Made by a program: the position numbers and the translations under genes. A DNA stretch of 64,000 bases from Paenibacillus oryzisoli (GTDB lineage Bacteria; Bacillota; Bacilli; Paenibacillales; NBRC-103111): positions 297,628 through 361,627 of the forward strand of contig NZ_LYPB01000076.1 of assembly GCF_001653565.1 (NCBI RefSeq), written 5' to 3'. The notes beneath the pieces are model-generated. The model had not been told where the DNA came from. It saw nothing but the letters and a program-made list of their open reading frames with translations, and did not search any database. Positions 33,508-42,004 of this stretch are shown in pieces (the first letter of the stretch is position 1; each line of letters opens with the position of its first letter).

Positions 33508-34588
33508 TCTACTACGCAGTTTTCGATCCAAAATGATCGGTTTATTAGGACTCAGTATGCTAATGTCTGGTGCTTTTACTTTTATTCTTTATCGTATATT
33601 GAAGCTTTATTATTCTGGCGTTCGAAGGGAAGATCCTGTAGCGAAATTACGTCATTTTGTGAATACAATTGGGGACTTGAACTTTTTCTTAATCGTGTTT
33701 GTGCCCCTTTCTATTCTGTTTTTCTTCTTCCTGACGAAGCGCTACGCCACGTATTTCAACGAGATTTCGACGGGCATTCATCGCCTCGCTGGGGGTGACT
33801 TTCATAACCGTATTCACATTAATTCGAATGACGAATTTAAGGATATTGCTGATGACATCAATATGGCAAGCGAGAAGTTGCAGCAAGCCGTTGAACGTGG
33901 AGATTTTGCTGAGAACAGTAAGGATCAGCTTGTGTTGAATTTAGCACACGATCTTCGTACGCCGCTGACGTCTGTGATTGGTTATTTGGATTGGATTCTC
34001 CAGGGCGAGCAGTTATCGAGAGAACAGATGATCCATTATACGACCATTGCTTATAACAAATCGCAACGCTTAGAGAAGCTCATTGATGAACTCTTCGAGA
34101 TCACGCGTATGAAATACGGTATGGTGACCATTGACAAGAAGCCAATCGATCTAAGTGAACTACTCACTCAACTCAATGAGGAATTGTACCCCGTCTTCGA
34201 AAAAAGTCAATTAATAAGCAGGTTGGATGTTTCTCCACATTTGGAAATTTTGGGAGATGGCGAGCTGCTTGCACGCGTGTTTGAGAATCTATTGACGAAC
34301 GCCAATCGGTATGGAAAAGATGGTCAATTCGTTGATATTAACGGTCATCGGGAGGGGCAAGAAGTGGTTGTTCAAGTCATCAATTATGGCAATTGCATAC
34401 CCCCAGACGAGCTTCCGCATCTCTTTCAAATGTTTTATACAGGTGATCAAGCACGAACCCATCAGGGCGGAAGCACAGGACTCGGTTTATTTATTGCGAA
34501 GAACATCGTAGAGCAACACGAGGGGACGATTACGGTCCAAAGTAATGTGATTCGCACACTTTTTGAAGTCAGATTACCATTACCCTGA
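33500..34588 (+). CDS. Sensor histidine kinase, VanS-like
   Basis: A 362-aa membrane kinase with two TM segments (about residues 13-33 and 62-82) flanking a short external loop, a HAMP domain (RLAGGDFHNRI), the H-box NLAHDLRTPLTSVIGYL, N-box ENLLTNANRYG and G-box STGLGLFIAKNIVE. Start at the ATG overlapping the regulator's stop, with a GGGGTGTGGG stretch about 10 nt upstream. The short extracellular loop fits VanS-type sensors of cell-wall state. The signal is not known. Confidence 0.87.
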   Translation: MANLLRSFRSKMIGLLGLSMLMSGAFTFILYRILKLYYSGVRREDPVAKLRHFVNTIGDLNFFLIVFVPLSILFFFFLTKRYATYFNEISTGIHRLAGGDFHNRIHINSNDEFKDIADDINMASEKLQQAVERGDFAENSKDQLVLNLAHDLRTPLTSVIGYLDWILQGEQLSREQMIHYTTIAYNKSQRLEKLIDELFEITRMKYGMVTIDKKPIDLSELLTQLNEELYPVFEKSQLISRLDVSPHLEILGDGELLARVFENLLTNANRYGKDGQFVDINGHREGQEVVVQVINYGNCIPPDELPHLFQMFYTGDQARTHQGGSTGLGLFIAKNIVEQHEGTITVQSNVIRTLFEVRLPLP

Positions 34589-34683
34589 AAAAATTTAAGA
34601 AAAACTTTATCTTTGTCCCACTTCTCATTTAAACAGTTTTCTGTATTCTAAATGCAAGATAAGGTTTAGGAGGGAAACGAGTC

Positions 34684-35559
34684 ATGAGGAAGTGGGTTTT
34701 TTGGTTTGTCATAGTCGTACTATTAGGCTACGAGGCGATACAGCAGCATTCAGCAATTGGTAAACGGATGGATACCTCTCCTGCTGAAATTGAGAAAAGT
34801 TCTTATGTAGCGACTTCCTCTGGGAAGGATTCAACAACGATCAAAGTGACGAAAGACCAGATATATCAAGGAGATCTTGTTTTAATTAACGGGGATTTTT
34901 CGGTTCATCCGAATGGCATGCAGACCGATATTGTTAATCTTTATCAGCATAAAGAGCTTGTTAAAGGATTCGGTCTACTAGATAACACGATTCGGCTATC
35001 ACAGAGCGTAGTTCAAGCTTTTACAACTATGATTAGCGCTGCGGACAAAGAGGGGGTTCGTCACTTCCTGATTAATAGTGGCTACCGAGATCAAAAAGAA
35101 CAAAGTCAGTTATACAAAGATATGGGATCCAATTATGCATTGCCTGCGGGTCATAGTGAACATAACTTAGGATTAGCTCTTGATATTGGGTCTACGCAAG
35201 CTGAAATGAATCGGGCGCCAGAAGGTGAATGGTTGATCCAAAACGCCGCGGACTACGGGTTTATTCTACGCTATCCGAAAGACAAAACAGCGATTACGGG
35301 CATTCAATATGAACCCTGGCATTTTCGCTATGTGGGACTGCCACACAGTGTTGTTATGAAGCAGATGAATTTCTCACTGGAAGAATATTTGGCCTACTTG
35401 AAACAACAAGGGCACATTTCAACGAAGGTAAAAGGGAAGATCTATGAGATTTCGTATTATCCAAACTCAAAGAGAAGTACTATTCAGATTCCTAGCAACC
35501 GTACTTATCACATATCGGGTGACAATATGGATGGAATTATTGTCACTGTGCTTCCTTAA
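34684..35559 (+). CDS. D-alanyl-D-alanine carboxypeptidase, VanY-like (M15B)
   Basis: A 291-aa membrane-anchored metallopeptidase (N-terminal TM, residues 5-20) that removes the terminal D-Ala from peptidoglycan precursors. The catalytic set is intact: SGYRDQKEQ, zinc ligands His160 and Asp167 in HSEHNLGLALDIG, catalytic Glu210 and third ligand His213 in EPWHFRYVG. AGGAGG precedes the ATG. The 95-nt gap after the kinase holds an AT-rich stretch with TTTAAG-like motifs that may be the target of the VanR-like regulator. It precedes a VanZ-like gene. Confidence 0.9.
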   Translation: MRKWVFWFVIVVLLGYEAIQQHSAIGKRMDTSPAEIEKSSYVATSSGKDSTTIKVTKDQIYQGDLVLINGDFSVHPNGMQTDIVNLYQHKELVKGFGLLDNTIRLSQSVVQAFTTMISAADKEGVRHFLINSGYRDQKEQSQLYKDMGSNYALPAGHSEHNLGLALDIGSTQAEMNRAPEGEWLIQNAADYGFILRYPKDKTAITGIQYEPWHFRYVGLPHSVVMKQMNFSLEEYLAYLKQQGHISTKVKGKIYEISYYPNSKRSTIQIPSNRTYHISGDNMDGIIVTVLP

Positions 35560-35599
35560 GGGAATAACAAAATCACACGAAGGAGCGTGAGATGCCAGT

Positions 35600-36145
35600 A
35601 TGAAACAATTGAAAGTATGGAACGAGATGTTGTTGTCGGCTTTATTTGCTTTGTATATGTATGTCCTGTTCAAGGTCATTCTCTTTAAATTTAGCAGCAT
35701 CGATTTGCTATTTCTGTGGCATCAACTTCAGCGAAATATGAAGAATCCTGAACATATCCATAATCGGTTGGAATTTGCGAACTTTAAGCCTTTTGTTTCC
35801 ATATCGGGTAATATTCAAAGCTTATCGCAGCACGACCTCGTTAATTTGTTTGGGAACATTGTGGTCTTTATGCCGTATGGCTTATTTCTAGTGTTATTGG
35901 CGAGGCGCAAAAAAATGTCACTGTTAGGTGTCCTACTACGGTCAGTGGGATTAAGTTTATGTTTCGAAGGATTACAACTTGTGCTTTCTATGGGGAGTTT
36001 TGATGTGGATGATCTCATTCTAAATGGGATAGGCGGTGTACTAGGGTATATTGTAATTAGACTATCCAGTACAGGCAAGACAATGATCTTACGAATGATC
36101 GAAACTGAGCGTATGACGTTCTCGAAAGAAGGCAATATCACTTAA
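35600..36145 (+). CDS. VanZ-like family membrane protein
   Basis: A 181-aa protein with about four to five membrane segments and the VanZ core NLFGNIVVFMPYGLFL and FDVDDLILNGIGGVLGY. VanZ-type proteins give low-level teicoplanin resistance in Enterococcus by an unclear mechanism. It is 40 nt after the VanY-like gene with AAGGAG upstream at long spacing, and the hairpin at 36172-36219 follows. It completes a vanR-vanS-vanY-vanZ set. Confidence 0.87.
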   Translation: MKQLKVWNEMLLSALFALYMYVLFKVILFKFSSIDLLFLWHQLQRNMKNPEHIHNRLEFANFKPFVSISGNIQSLSQHDLVNLFGNIVVFMPYGLFLVLLARRKKMSLLGVLLRSVGLSLCFEGLQLVLSMGSFDVDDLILNGIGGVLGYIVIRLSSTGKTMILRMIETERMTFSKEGNIT

Positions 36146-36171
36146 GGAAAGACATCCAAGTTTACGTGTAT

Positions 36172-36219
36172 AATAGGCTGTCCCTACAAGCAAAGCAATC
36201 TACTTGAGGACAGCCTATT
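36172..36219. terminator. Terminator-like inverted repeat after vanZ-like gene
   Basis: Perfect 12-bp arms AATAGGCTGTCC and GGACAGCCTATT with a 24-nt loop containing CAAG/CTTG. Only a short T run follows, so it may be a weak terminator. Confidence 0.6.
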
Positions 36220-36236
36220 TGTGCATTCAGCATGTA

Positions 36237-36359
36237 TTATTTTTCAACATAGAGATCACTGCCGTTGTCGGCAACGATCATCCCGTATTTTTTCAGAGCT
36301 CGCAAGATCGCTTGATTCGATGCCTAGTAACTCGAAATATCGAAACTGTCACGCAGCAA
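36237..36359 (-). pseudogene. Decayed 3' end of a secreted-protein gene
   Basis: The minus strand reads DSFDISSY, then TAG (36324-36326), then ASNQAILRALKKYGM and IVADNGSDLYVEK before a TAA. ALKKYGMIVADNGS resembles, from memory, the C-terminal region of large secreted bacterial proteins. Further upstream stops appear in all frames (TAG at 36360-36362). There is no start or ribosome binding site. This is a relic, not a working gene. The rest of 36360-36520 shows nothing more. Confidence 0.55.
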
Positions 36360-36537
36360 CTATTCCTGATTTCCATTCATTCATTTGTTACCACACTCCA
36401 TTGTCTAGTTGGCATTCTTCGAGATTTGTCCTATCATAAGAATGTTCGTAGGTTATAGTTGGATTTGTGTCCAGAGCGGCGAAAGAAGTTCAAATATACG
36501 TTTATTATGATAAATATACTATCACGGAGGTTTTACA

Positions 36538-36846
36538 ATGAGTCAACGCTATCGGATTACGCGGGCTTTGCAGCAACAAGATGGAATCGAATCAACCATT
36601 TCATTAGAAGCGTGTAAACAATACTTCTCCACCCAGTCGGATTTCACTTATACTTCCGTCTTTACAGTAACTGGTGCGACCACGATGTCCATCGAGGGTG
36701 ACTTTTTCATGTGGAGCTATGGTGAGGTTACGATTCCTTTTCGCCACTATCAGGGAGATATTTATGTTTCTGGAACGAACGAAGCTGTTATCCCAAGAAT
36801 GCTAGAAGTGGCAAGTGCATTAGGAGCCGATGTGGCTGAAGGTTAA
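36538..36846 (+). CDS. Conserved-looking protein of unknown function
   Basis: A 102-residue soluble protein with no recognised motif. It has an excellent ribosome binding site (GGAGG, 8 nt from ATG). The middle is beta-rich (YTSVFTVTGATTMSIEGDFF, WSYGEVTIPFRHYQGDIYVSG) and the C-terminus helical (VIPRMLEVASALGAD), so a compact fold is plausible. It stands alone before the UPF0597 gene. I do not recognise it. Confidence 0.7.
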   Translation: MSQRYRITRALQQQDGIESTISLEACKQYFSTQSDFTYTSVFTVTGATTMSIEGDFFMWSYGEVTIPFRHYQGDIYVSGTNEAVIPRMLEVASALGADVAEG

Positions 36847-36994
36847 TTTCATGTTATTGTAAAATAGATTCAACATACGCTCCACATACTTTTCCTATAT
36901 AATAGGAGTTGAATTAAGCCAAGTAGCTATCGTATATTCTAGAATAGCATTCGAGTCAATTCGTAATTCTCGTGTGTTAAGGAGGGGTCAAACT

Positions 36995-38275
36995 TTGCAT
37001 AAACATCCATTCATTCACCTATTACAAACGGAACTGGTTGTCGCGCTTGGCTGTACAGAGCCGGTTGCGATCGCTTTGGCTGCTGCCAAGGCTCGAAGCT
37101 ATGTCCAAGGTCCAATAGAGCAAGTAACCGTGCATGCCAGCGCTGGCATCATTAAGAACGCATTGGCCGTTGGTATTCCAGGTACGAATCTAACTGGGAT
37201 TGATTTTGTCGCGGCTTTGGGGGCTATTGCAGGGAATGCGGACAAACAATTAGAAGTCCTTGCTGATATACAACCAAGTGATGTTGCCATGGCGCAAGAC
37301 TTAGTAGAAAAGGGCTTGTCAGTAGTTCACCTAGCGGATACAACCAGGAAATTATATATTGAGGTCATCGTCAACACAGCGCACAGTTATGCCAAGGTTG
37401 TAATCACGGATAATCATACCAATATCACTTTAATTGAAGTAGATGGCAAGGTTGTTGAAACAGGAGGGTGTGCCAACGCGAGTTTCAAGAGTTCCAAGGA
37501 GGAACGTGAGGAGCTTACGGTTGATGGCATCATAGAATTCGTAAATACAGTTGATCTCGCCGAGCTTCAATTGGTTAAGCAAAGCATTGAATTGAACCGT
37601 AGGGCTGGATTAGACGGATTAGCGAATGAGTATGGTCTCCAAGTCGGGAAGACGATCAAAGAGAACGTGCAGAAAGGCATTTTGTCTGATGATCTTATCT
37701 CGCATGCGATGGCGCTTGCTTCCGCGGGGTCGGATGGTCGTATGGCGGGATCGAGTATGCCTGTTATGGCAAATTCGGGTAGTGGAAATCAAGGGATCGC
37801 CGCGACCAATCCCGTTATTGCGGCAGCCGAGAAGCTTGGTTCATCTGATGAGCAATTGATTCGGGCTGTGGCACTGAGTCATTTGGTGACGATTCATATC
37901 AAATCCAAATTCGGTCGATTGTCCGCACTATGCGGAGTCACTGTATCAGGAACAGGCGCAAGTTGTGGCATTACGCACCTGCTTGGTGGAGGAAGTAACG
38001 AAATCAAAGCTGCTATTCAGAACATGCTCGGCAATGTAACAGGGATGATGTGTGATGGTGCCAAAGGCGGTTGTGCTATGAAAGTCGCTACTTGCACAAG
38101 TGCTGCCGTTCAATCTGCACTTCTTGCTTCGAAGGGGATGACGATATCCTCAACGAATGGCTTTATTGAGAAGGACGCTGAGAAAACGATTGACAATTTC
38201 TGTCGCATCGGGAATGAGGCTACATCCGATATCGATAAGCTCGTCCTTGAAATGATGCTGAATAAAAGCCTATAG
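36995..38275 (+). CDS. UPF0597/L-cysteine desulfidase family protein (YhaM-like)
   Basis: A 426-aa member of the serine dehydratase-alpha-like UPF0597 family, which includes cysteine desulfidase (cysteine to pyruvate, ammonia and sulfide). Fe-S-type cysteines are present: GCTEP near the N-terminus, TGGCAN, and SGTGASCGITHLLGG and DGAKGGCAMKV at the end. The frame opens with a GTG at 36974, but AAGGAGG (36979-36985) lies 9 nt before a TTG at 36995 (MHKHPF), which matches the family start. A strong terminator follows. Confidence 0.87.
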   Translation: MHKHPFIHLLQTELVVALGCTEPVAIALAAAKARSYVQGPIEQVTVHASAGIIKNALAVGIPGTNLTGIDFVAALGAIAGNADKQLEVLADIQPSDVAMAQDLVEKGLSVVHLADTTRKLYIEVIVNTAHSYAKVVITDNHTNITLIEVDGKVVETGGCANASFKSSKEEREELTVDGIIEFVNTVDLAELQLVKQSIELNRRAGLDGLANEYGLQVGKTIKENVQKGILSDDLISHAMALASAGSDGRMAGSSMPVMANSGSGNQGIAATNPVIAAAEKLGSSDEQLIRAVALSHLVTIHIKSKFGRLSALCGVTVSGTGASCGITHLLGGGSNEIKAAIQNMLGNVTGMMCDGAKGGCAMKVATCTSAAVQSALLASKGMTISSTNGFIEKDAEKTIDNFCRIGNEATSDIDKLVLEMMLNKSL

Positions 38276-38285
38276 TTGGTTTACG

Positions 38286-38309
38286 ATCCGCCGAAAGGCG
38301 GATTTTTTA
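38286..38309 (+). terminator. Terminator of the UPF0597 gene
   Basis: ATCCGCC-GAAA-GGCGGAT, with a tetraloop, then TTTTTAA. Confidence 0.9.
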
Positions 38310-38315
38310 ATTTGA

Positions 38316-39038
38316 ATAAATGGTAACTTTTGGGGTGAATCGATCGATATTGGAAATTGGGCAACGATGATTAAGATGGGGGTACAGTTGCTAAAAGGCA
38401 AGGAAAGCGACTTAATTGCGGGTTATGTCTATGATCTGTTACCGAAATATGCGCAACATGTGAACCGCGAGACGGCTGTAGGCGGGTTAATTAAATTGCT
38501 GACGTATAGCATCGTACAGGTAGGCGGCACAAATAATCAACTGAATGCCAGGCAAGTTTTCTTGGATTTCAAAGACATTAAAGACATGCATCAAGGGCTT
38601 GTTCAAAGCGCTTACCAGTACGGTTTGCTAGACAGCGCAACGACATCAAGGTTCCGGACGAAAGACGATTTGACGAATGCAGAAGCTATTTCCATAATGG
38701 CCAAAGTGATGAATAAATTTGAGGAAGAGGCATCTCAAATTAAGCCGCCCGCTCAACCTGGATTTCCGAGTGTCATTACTTTATTTGAAAATACCCCTAT
38801 ATATAGCGCCAAGGATACATCTACCGGAATAAACGGAATGATCTCACCACAAGATGTTCGTATTGTTGCCCTTTAAGCGGCACCAGACCCTGATCGCAAG
38901 TTTTCAGAATCACTTTCGCCTCAAAAAGTACACGTTATTGGGCTTTTCCGAAGCAAATTCACGGAGAGTTTTCTCATCGAAACATGGGTAGGGCCTAGAT
39001 GGATCTCGCATCCAAATGGAGTTATGCAAGAAAAATAA
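38316..39038 (+). pseudogene. Truncated SLH-domain-like secreted protein with internal stop
   Basis: The frame is open from 38316, has no plausible start or ribosome binding site, and reads FWGESIDIGNWATMIKMG and VNRETAVGGLIKLL, then LTNAEAISIMAKVM: S-layer-homology-like repeats. A TAA at 38874-38876 interrupts it, but the same frame continues for 53 codons (AAPDPDRKFSESLS to FLIETWVGPRWI), an SH3-like tail often found behind SLH domains, before a TAA at 39036. The 5' end and signal peptide are missing, so this is a broken remnant. An intact ATG frame of 169 aa (38367-38876) exists but is doubtful as a gene. Confidence 0.65.
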
Positions 39039-39056
39039 TGAATTTCACAAAATTTA

Positions 39057-39086
39057 TTGTTTACGTACCTCGCGTAATTTGATAAT
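39057..39086 (+). promoter_or_regulatory. Promoter driving the T-box leader
   Basis: TTGTTT, 18-bp spacer, GATAAT. Predicted start near 39093, at the 5' end of the leader RNA. Confidence 0.6.
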
Positions 39087-39092
39087 ATTATC

Positions 39093-39391
39093 GCAATAAC
39101 AAATGCGTTGAAGAGATGAGTAAATAAATGATATCTTTCACAGAGAGCTCCGTCCGCTGAAAAGGAGTAAAGAGAACTTTATTGAACAAAGCCTCAGAGC
39201 AGCACATCGGAACCAACCGTGGGGGATGGTGTGACAGGAGCTCCTGTTATAGAGCTAAAGTATACGCAAGGCGTCGGCCTGTCGTACTTGAAGAGGCTGA
39301 TATGGCGACATATTGGTGAAACTGGGTGGTACCACGAGGATATGAATCTCGTCCCTAAGACTGACAATAGTCTTGGGGGTGGGATTTTTTG
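39093..39391 (+). promoter_or_regulatory. T-box leader, lysine specifier (AAA), upstream of asd
   Basis: Stem I: AGTA loop-E strand (39119-39122), helix AATAAA/TTTATT, then GAAC and specifier AAA at 39188-39190, read by analogy with the glyQS leader. The distal part has AGAGAGCT and a GCTGAAA loop. The T-box antiterminator GGGTGGTACCACGAGG is at 39325-39340, and a terminator (TCCCTAAGACT hairpin plus TTTTTT) ends at about 39390. The TGGT bulge would pair with an ACCA tRNA end, fitting discriminator A of tRNA-Lys. Uncharged tRNA-Lys would open transcription into asd, which is on the lysine pathway. The specifier reading is mine and less sure than the T-box itself. Confidence 0.85.
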
Positions 39392-39417
39392 TTATTGCGT
39401 AAGATTCTTTGCGCTCG

Positions 39418-39426
39418 TGCTATAAT
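39418..39426 (+). promoter_or_regulatory. Extended -10 promoter after the T-box terminator
   Basis: TGC-TATAAT, a full extended -10, lies 27 nt after the terminator and 89 nt before the asd start. There is no good -35. It could give T-box-independent expression of asd. Confidence 0.45.
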
Positions 39427-39514
39427 ATTTGGCACACAGAAGTAGGCTGGTTGAATTAACTATTGAGATACTTATTATCAATATCATACGAATGTGAAAG
39501 GATTTGAATATAGG

Positions 39515-40600
39515 ATGTCGACAAAATTAAAAGTAGGTATTGTTGGTGGAACAGGAATGGTTGGCCAAAGATTCGTTGAATTGCTGGATCAACACCCTTG
39601 GTTTGAAGTGACTGCGATCGCAGCAAGCAGCGGTTCTGCAGGTAAAACATATGAAGAATCTGTTCAAAATAGATGGAAACTGGCTACGCCGATCCCTGAG
39701 AATGTCAAACAGATTATTGTGCAAGATGCATCGAAAGTGGAGGAAGTTGCCACTGGGGTTGATTTTATTTTCTGTGCTGTTGATATGAAAAAAGATGAAA
39801 TTAAAGCCTTAGAAGAAGCTTATGCCAAAACAGGAACACCTGTTATTTCGAATAACTCCGCGCACCGCTGGACACCAGACATTCCGATGGTTATCCCGGA
39901 AGTGAATCCAGGTCATATTGATATTATTGCTGCGCAAAGAAAACGTCTTGGAACATCCACTGGATTTATCGCAGTAAAACCGAACTGCTCTATCCAAAGC
40001 TACGTGCCAGCGCTGAACGCTTTGTTGGATTTTAAACCGACGAATGTGGTTGCATCTACTTATCAAGCTATTTCTGGCGCAGGTAAAAACTTCACAGACT
40101 GGCCAGAGATGTTGGATAACGTTATTCCTTACATCGGTGGGGAAGAAGAGAAAAGCGAGCAAGAACCTCTTCGTATCTGGGGTAGTATCGTAAACAATGA
40201 AATCGTTAAAGCGAGTTCTCCGCTCATTACGACACAATGTATCCGCGTTCCTGTAACGGACGGACATTTGGCAACGGTGTTCGCGTCATTCGAGAATAAA
40301 CCTTCGAAAGAAGAAATTCTTTCTCGCTGGTTGAACTACAAAGGACGTCCGCAAGAGTTGAATTTGCCGAGTGCTCCGAAACAGTTCATTACGTATTTCG
40401 AAGAAGAAAACAGACCACAAACGAAGCTGGATCGTGAGATTGAGCGCGGTATGGGCGTTTCTGTTGGACGTTTGCGCGAAGATAGCATGTTTGATTACAA
40501 ATTCGTTGGATTGTCGCATAACACATTGCGCGGCGCAGCAGGCGGCGCGGTCCTGATCGCTGAGTTGCTTAAAGCGGAAGGTTATATTCAAGCGAAATAA
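39515..40600 (+). CDS. asd: Aspartate-semialdehyde dehydrogenase (archaeal/fungal type)
   Basis: Reduces aspartyl phosphate to aspartate semialdehyde, the branch point to lysine/DAP, methionine and threonine. It is 361 aa, with NADP loop VGGTGMVGQRF, catalytic Cys158 (KPNCSIQ), SGAGKNF and HLATVFASFE, and GGAAGG-like tail (LRGAAGGAVLIAELL). This long form belongs to the archaeal/fungal-type branch rather than the usual 330-aa bacterial one. The frame opens with a GTG at 39494; the ATG at 39515 has AAAGGA 12 nt upstream and is preferred. It lies behind a T-box leader. Confidence 0.93.
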   Translation: MSTKLKVGIVGGTGMVGQRFVELLDQHPWFEVTAIAASSGSAGKTYEESVQNRWKLATPIPENVKQIIVQDASKVEEVATGVDFIFCAVDMKKDEIKALEEAYAKTGTPVISNNSAHRWTPDIPMVIPEVNPGHIDIIAAQRKRLGTSTGFIAVKPNCSIQSYVPALNALLDFKPTNVVASTYQAISGAGKNFTDWPEMLDNVIPYIGGEEEKSEQEPLRIWGSIVNNEIVKASSPLITTQCIRVPVTDGHLATVFASFENKPSKEEILSRWLNYKGRPQELNLPSAPKQFITYFEEENRPQTKLDREIERGMGVSVGRLREDSMFDYKFVGLSHNTLRGAAGGAVLIAELLKAEGYIQAK

Positions 40601-40688
40601 ACCGTGGAAGGCAGCGGTTTAGAGTTTAAGTCCGAGGGAAAGCAGCTGCAGGATATATTTCGAGGCGTCTGCTCAACATAATAATACC

Positions 40689-40741
40689 AAAAAGGGGCAA
40701 TCCCCGTGTAGATGGATCTACGCGGAAGCGGCCCCTTTTTT
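40689..40741. terminator. Bidirectional terminator after asd
   Basis: AAAAAGGGGC and GCCCCTTTTT enclose a nested hairpin CCGTGTAGAT-GG-ATCTACGCGG. A-run and T-run on the two sides serve asd and the convergent DUF1801 gene. Confidence 0.88.
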
Positions 40742-40744
40742 GGT

Positions 40745-41173
40745 TTAATTATGATTCGGATAGCGTTCCTGCAGGAATGAGACCGATTGGCTGATTAGAG
40801 TTTTTAAGATAGCAACGTTGATATCGGCAACTTTGTTGATATACACACAAGCTTTGGCAGCCTCATGCTTGCCGAGCTGCTGCAATAATTCCTCTCGAGA
40901 GGTATCTTCCGTAGCAAAGTATAAGCTAATTTTGGCTTTGCGCGGTGAGAAACCAGCTAGAGGGGCATCGCCTTCATGACCAGACGCATATTTATAGTGA
41001 TAAGTGCCGAAACCTATAATGCTGGGACCCCACATTTTCGCTTCATAACCTGTCACTTCCGTAAAAATATCTACCAATTGATAAGCGTCTTCACGCTTTT
41101 TTGCGCTTTCTACATTTTCGATAAACTCAAGGACACTGCTATCCGTTGCTTTCGTTTTGGCTTCGTATGCCAT
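40745..41173 (-). CDS. DUF1801 domain protein
   Basis: A 142-aa soluble protein of the DUF1801/YdhG-like family (WGPSIIGFGTYHYKY, KAKISLYFA). The family has no firm function; some members are linked to iron chaperone-like roles (frataxin-type fold). AAGGGG lies 8 nt before the ATG at 41173; the GTG at 41182 overlaps that site and is rejected. It is monocistronic, convergent with asd. Confidence 0.82.
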   Translation of the reverse strand: MAYEAKTKATDSSVLEFIENVESAKKREDAYQLVDIFTEVTGYEAKMWGPSIIGFGTYHYKYASGHEGDAPLAGFSPRKAKISLYFATEDTSREELLQQLGKHEAAKACVYINKVADINVAILKTLISQSVSFLQERYPNHN

Positions 41174-41329
41174 TGCAAACACCCCTTATGATGATACCGA
41201 TGTGATGATGAGTCATGACTATTTTACCAAAGTGTGTGATGAAATAGAAACATTTCTCAACGAATATACGTCTAATTCATACGACAGACCGGCATGCTTC
41301 TTATCACGTGGAAGAAAGGTGGGTATCTC

Positions 41330-41944
41330 ATGTGGAGACAGCGAAAGTACATTACGATGGTACTCAGTACAATTATTCTATGTTTATGGATTACGGGTTG
41401 CGGTGATCGAAAGGTAGTAGAAAAGCAAGTCGAAGTAAACGGGAAAATCACGGCATTAAATGAGCAGGGTGGTATGCTTGTCGTTTCAATGGATAAATTT
41501 ATCGGGCAAGATAAGAAAATGCCTGATGCAGCTTGGTATAGCATATCAGACAATGCAACTATAAAGTTCAATGGAAAAAAGTTGCCATGGAATGATGTTC
41601 AGATTGGATCTACCGTTAAAGTTTGGACAGATGGTATGATGCTGACAAGTTACCCCGGTCAAGCTACAGGGCTTCGTTTTGAAATCATAACACAAGATAA
41701 TGGTGTTGGTGATGCAAGTGGTAAGGTCACAGGCGTATTTGCTGCTGGAGAAGGTGTTAATGTTGAGCGTTTTATTGAAATCTATGGAGTGAAGCATAAA
41801 TTACTGCCTTTTACACAACTAAAAAAGGGAAGCGAGCCAGCACAATTCTCAGATATCATCGTTGGTCAGCAGGTGAAAATTTGGTTTGCTGGGTATGAAT
41901 TTGGAACTGAGAAATTTGTGACTAAAGTCGTGATAGATCGATAA
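41330..41944 (+). CDS. Predicted lipoprotein with OB-like repeats, unknown function
   Basis: A 204-aa lipoprotein: a basic N-terminus, a hydrophobic core and lipobox WITGC (Cys at about residue 24). Two repeats of similar pattern follow, each with a strand-rich segment and VGxxVKxW (IGSTVKVWTDG and VGQQVKIWFAG), reminiscent of DUF3221-like lipoproteins. AAAGGTGGG lies 7 nt before the ATG at 41330; the longer frame from 41294 is unlikely. No partner is visible nearby. Confidence 0.7.
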   Translation: MWRQRKYITMVLSTIILCLWITGCGDRKVVEKQVEVNGKITALNEQGGMLVVSMDKFIGQDKKMPDAAWYSISDNATIKFNGKKLPWNDVQIGSTVKVWTDGMMLTSYPGQATGLRFEIITQDNGVGDASGKVTGVFAAGEGVNVERFIEIYGVKHKLLPFTQLKKGSEPAQFSDIIVGQQVKIWFAGYEFGTEKFVTKVVIDR

Positions 41945-42004
41945 GTTAGCTGTGTAGTTGGAATTATTTCTATAAGCTTGAATGACTCCCAAGGATGTGT
42001 ACGA

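Noticed and set aside
36204-36458. Plus-strand ORFs after the vanZ-like gene
   Set aside because: They overlap the minus-strand relic and have no ribosome binding site or recognisable product.
39219-39425. 68-codon ORF
   Set aside because: It lies wholly within the T-box leader and its terminator.
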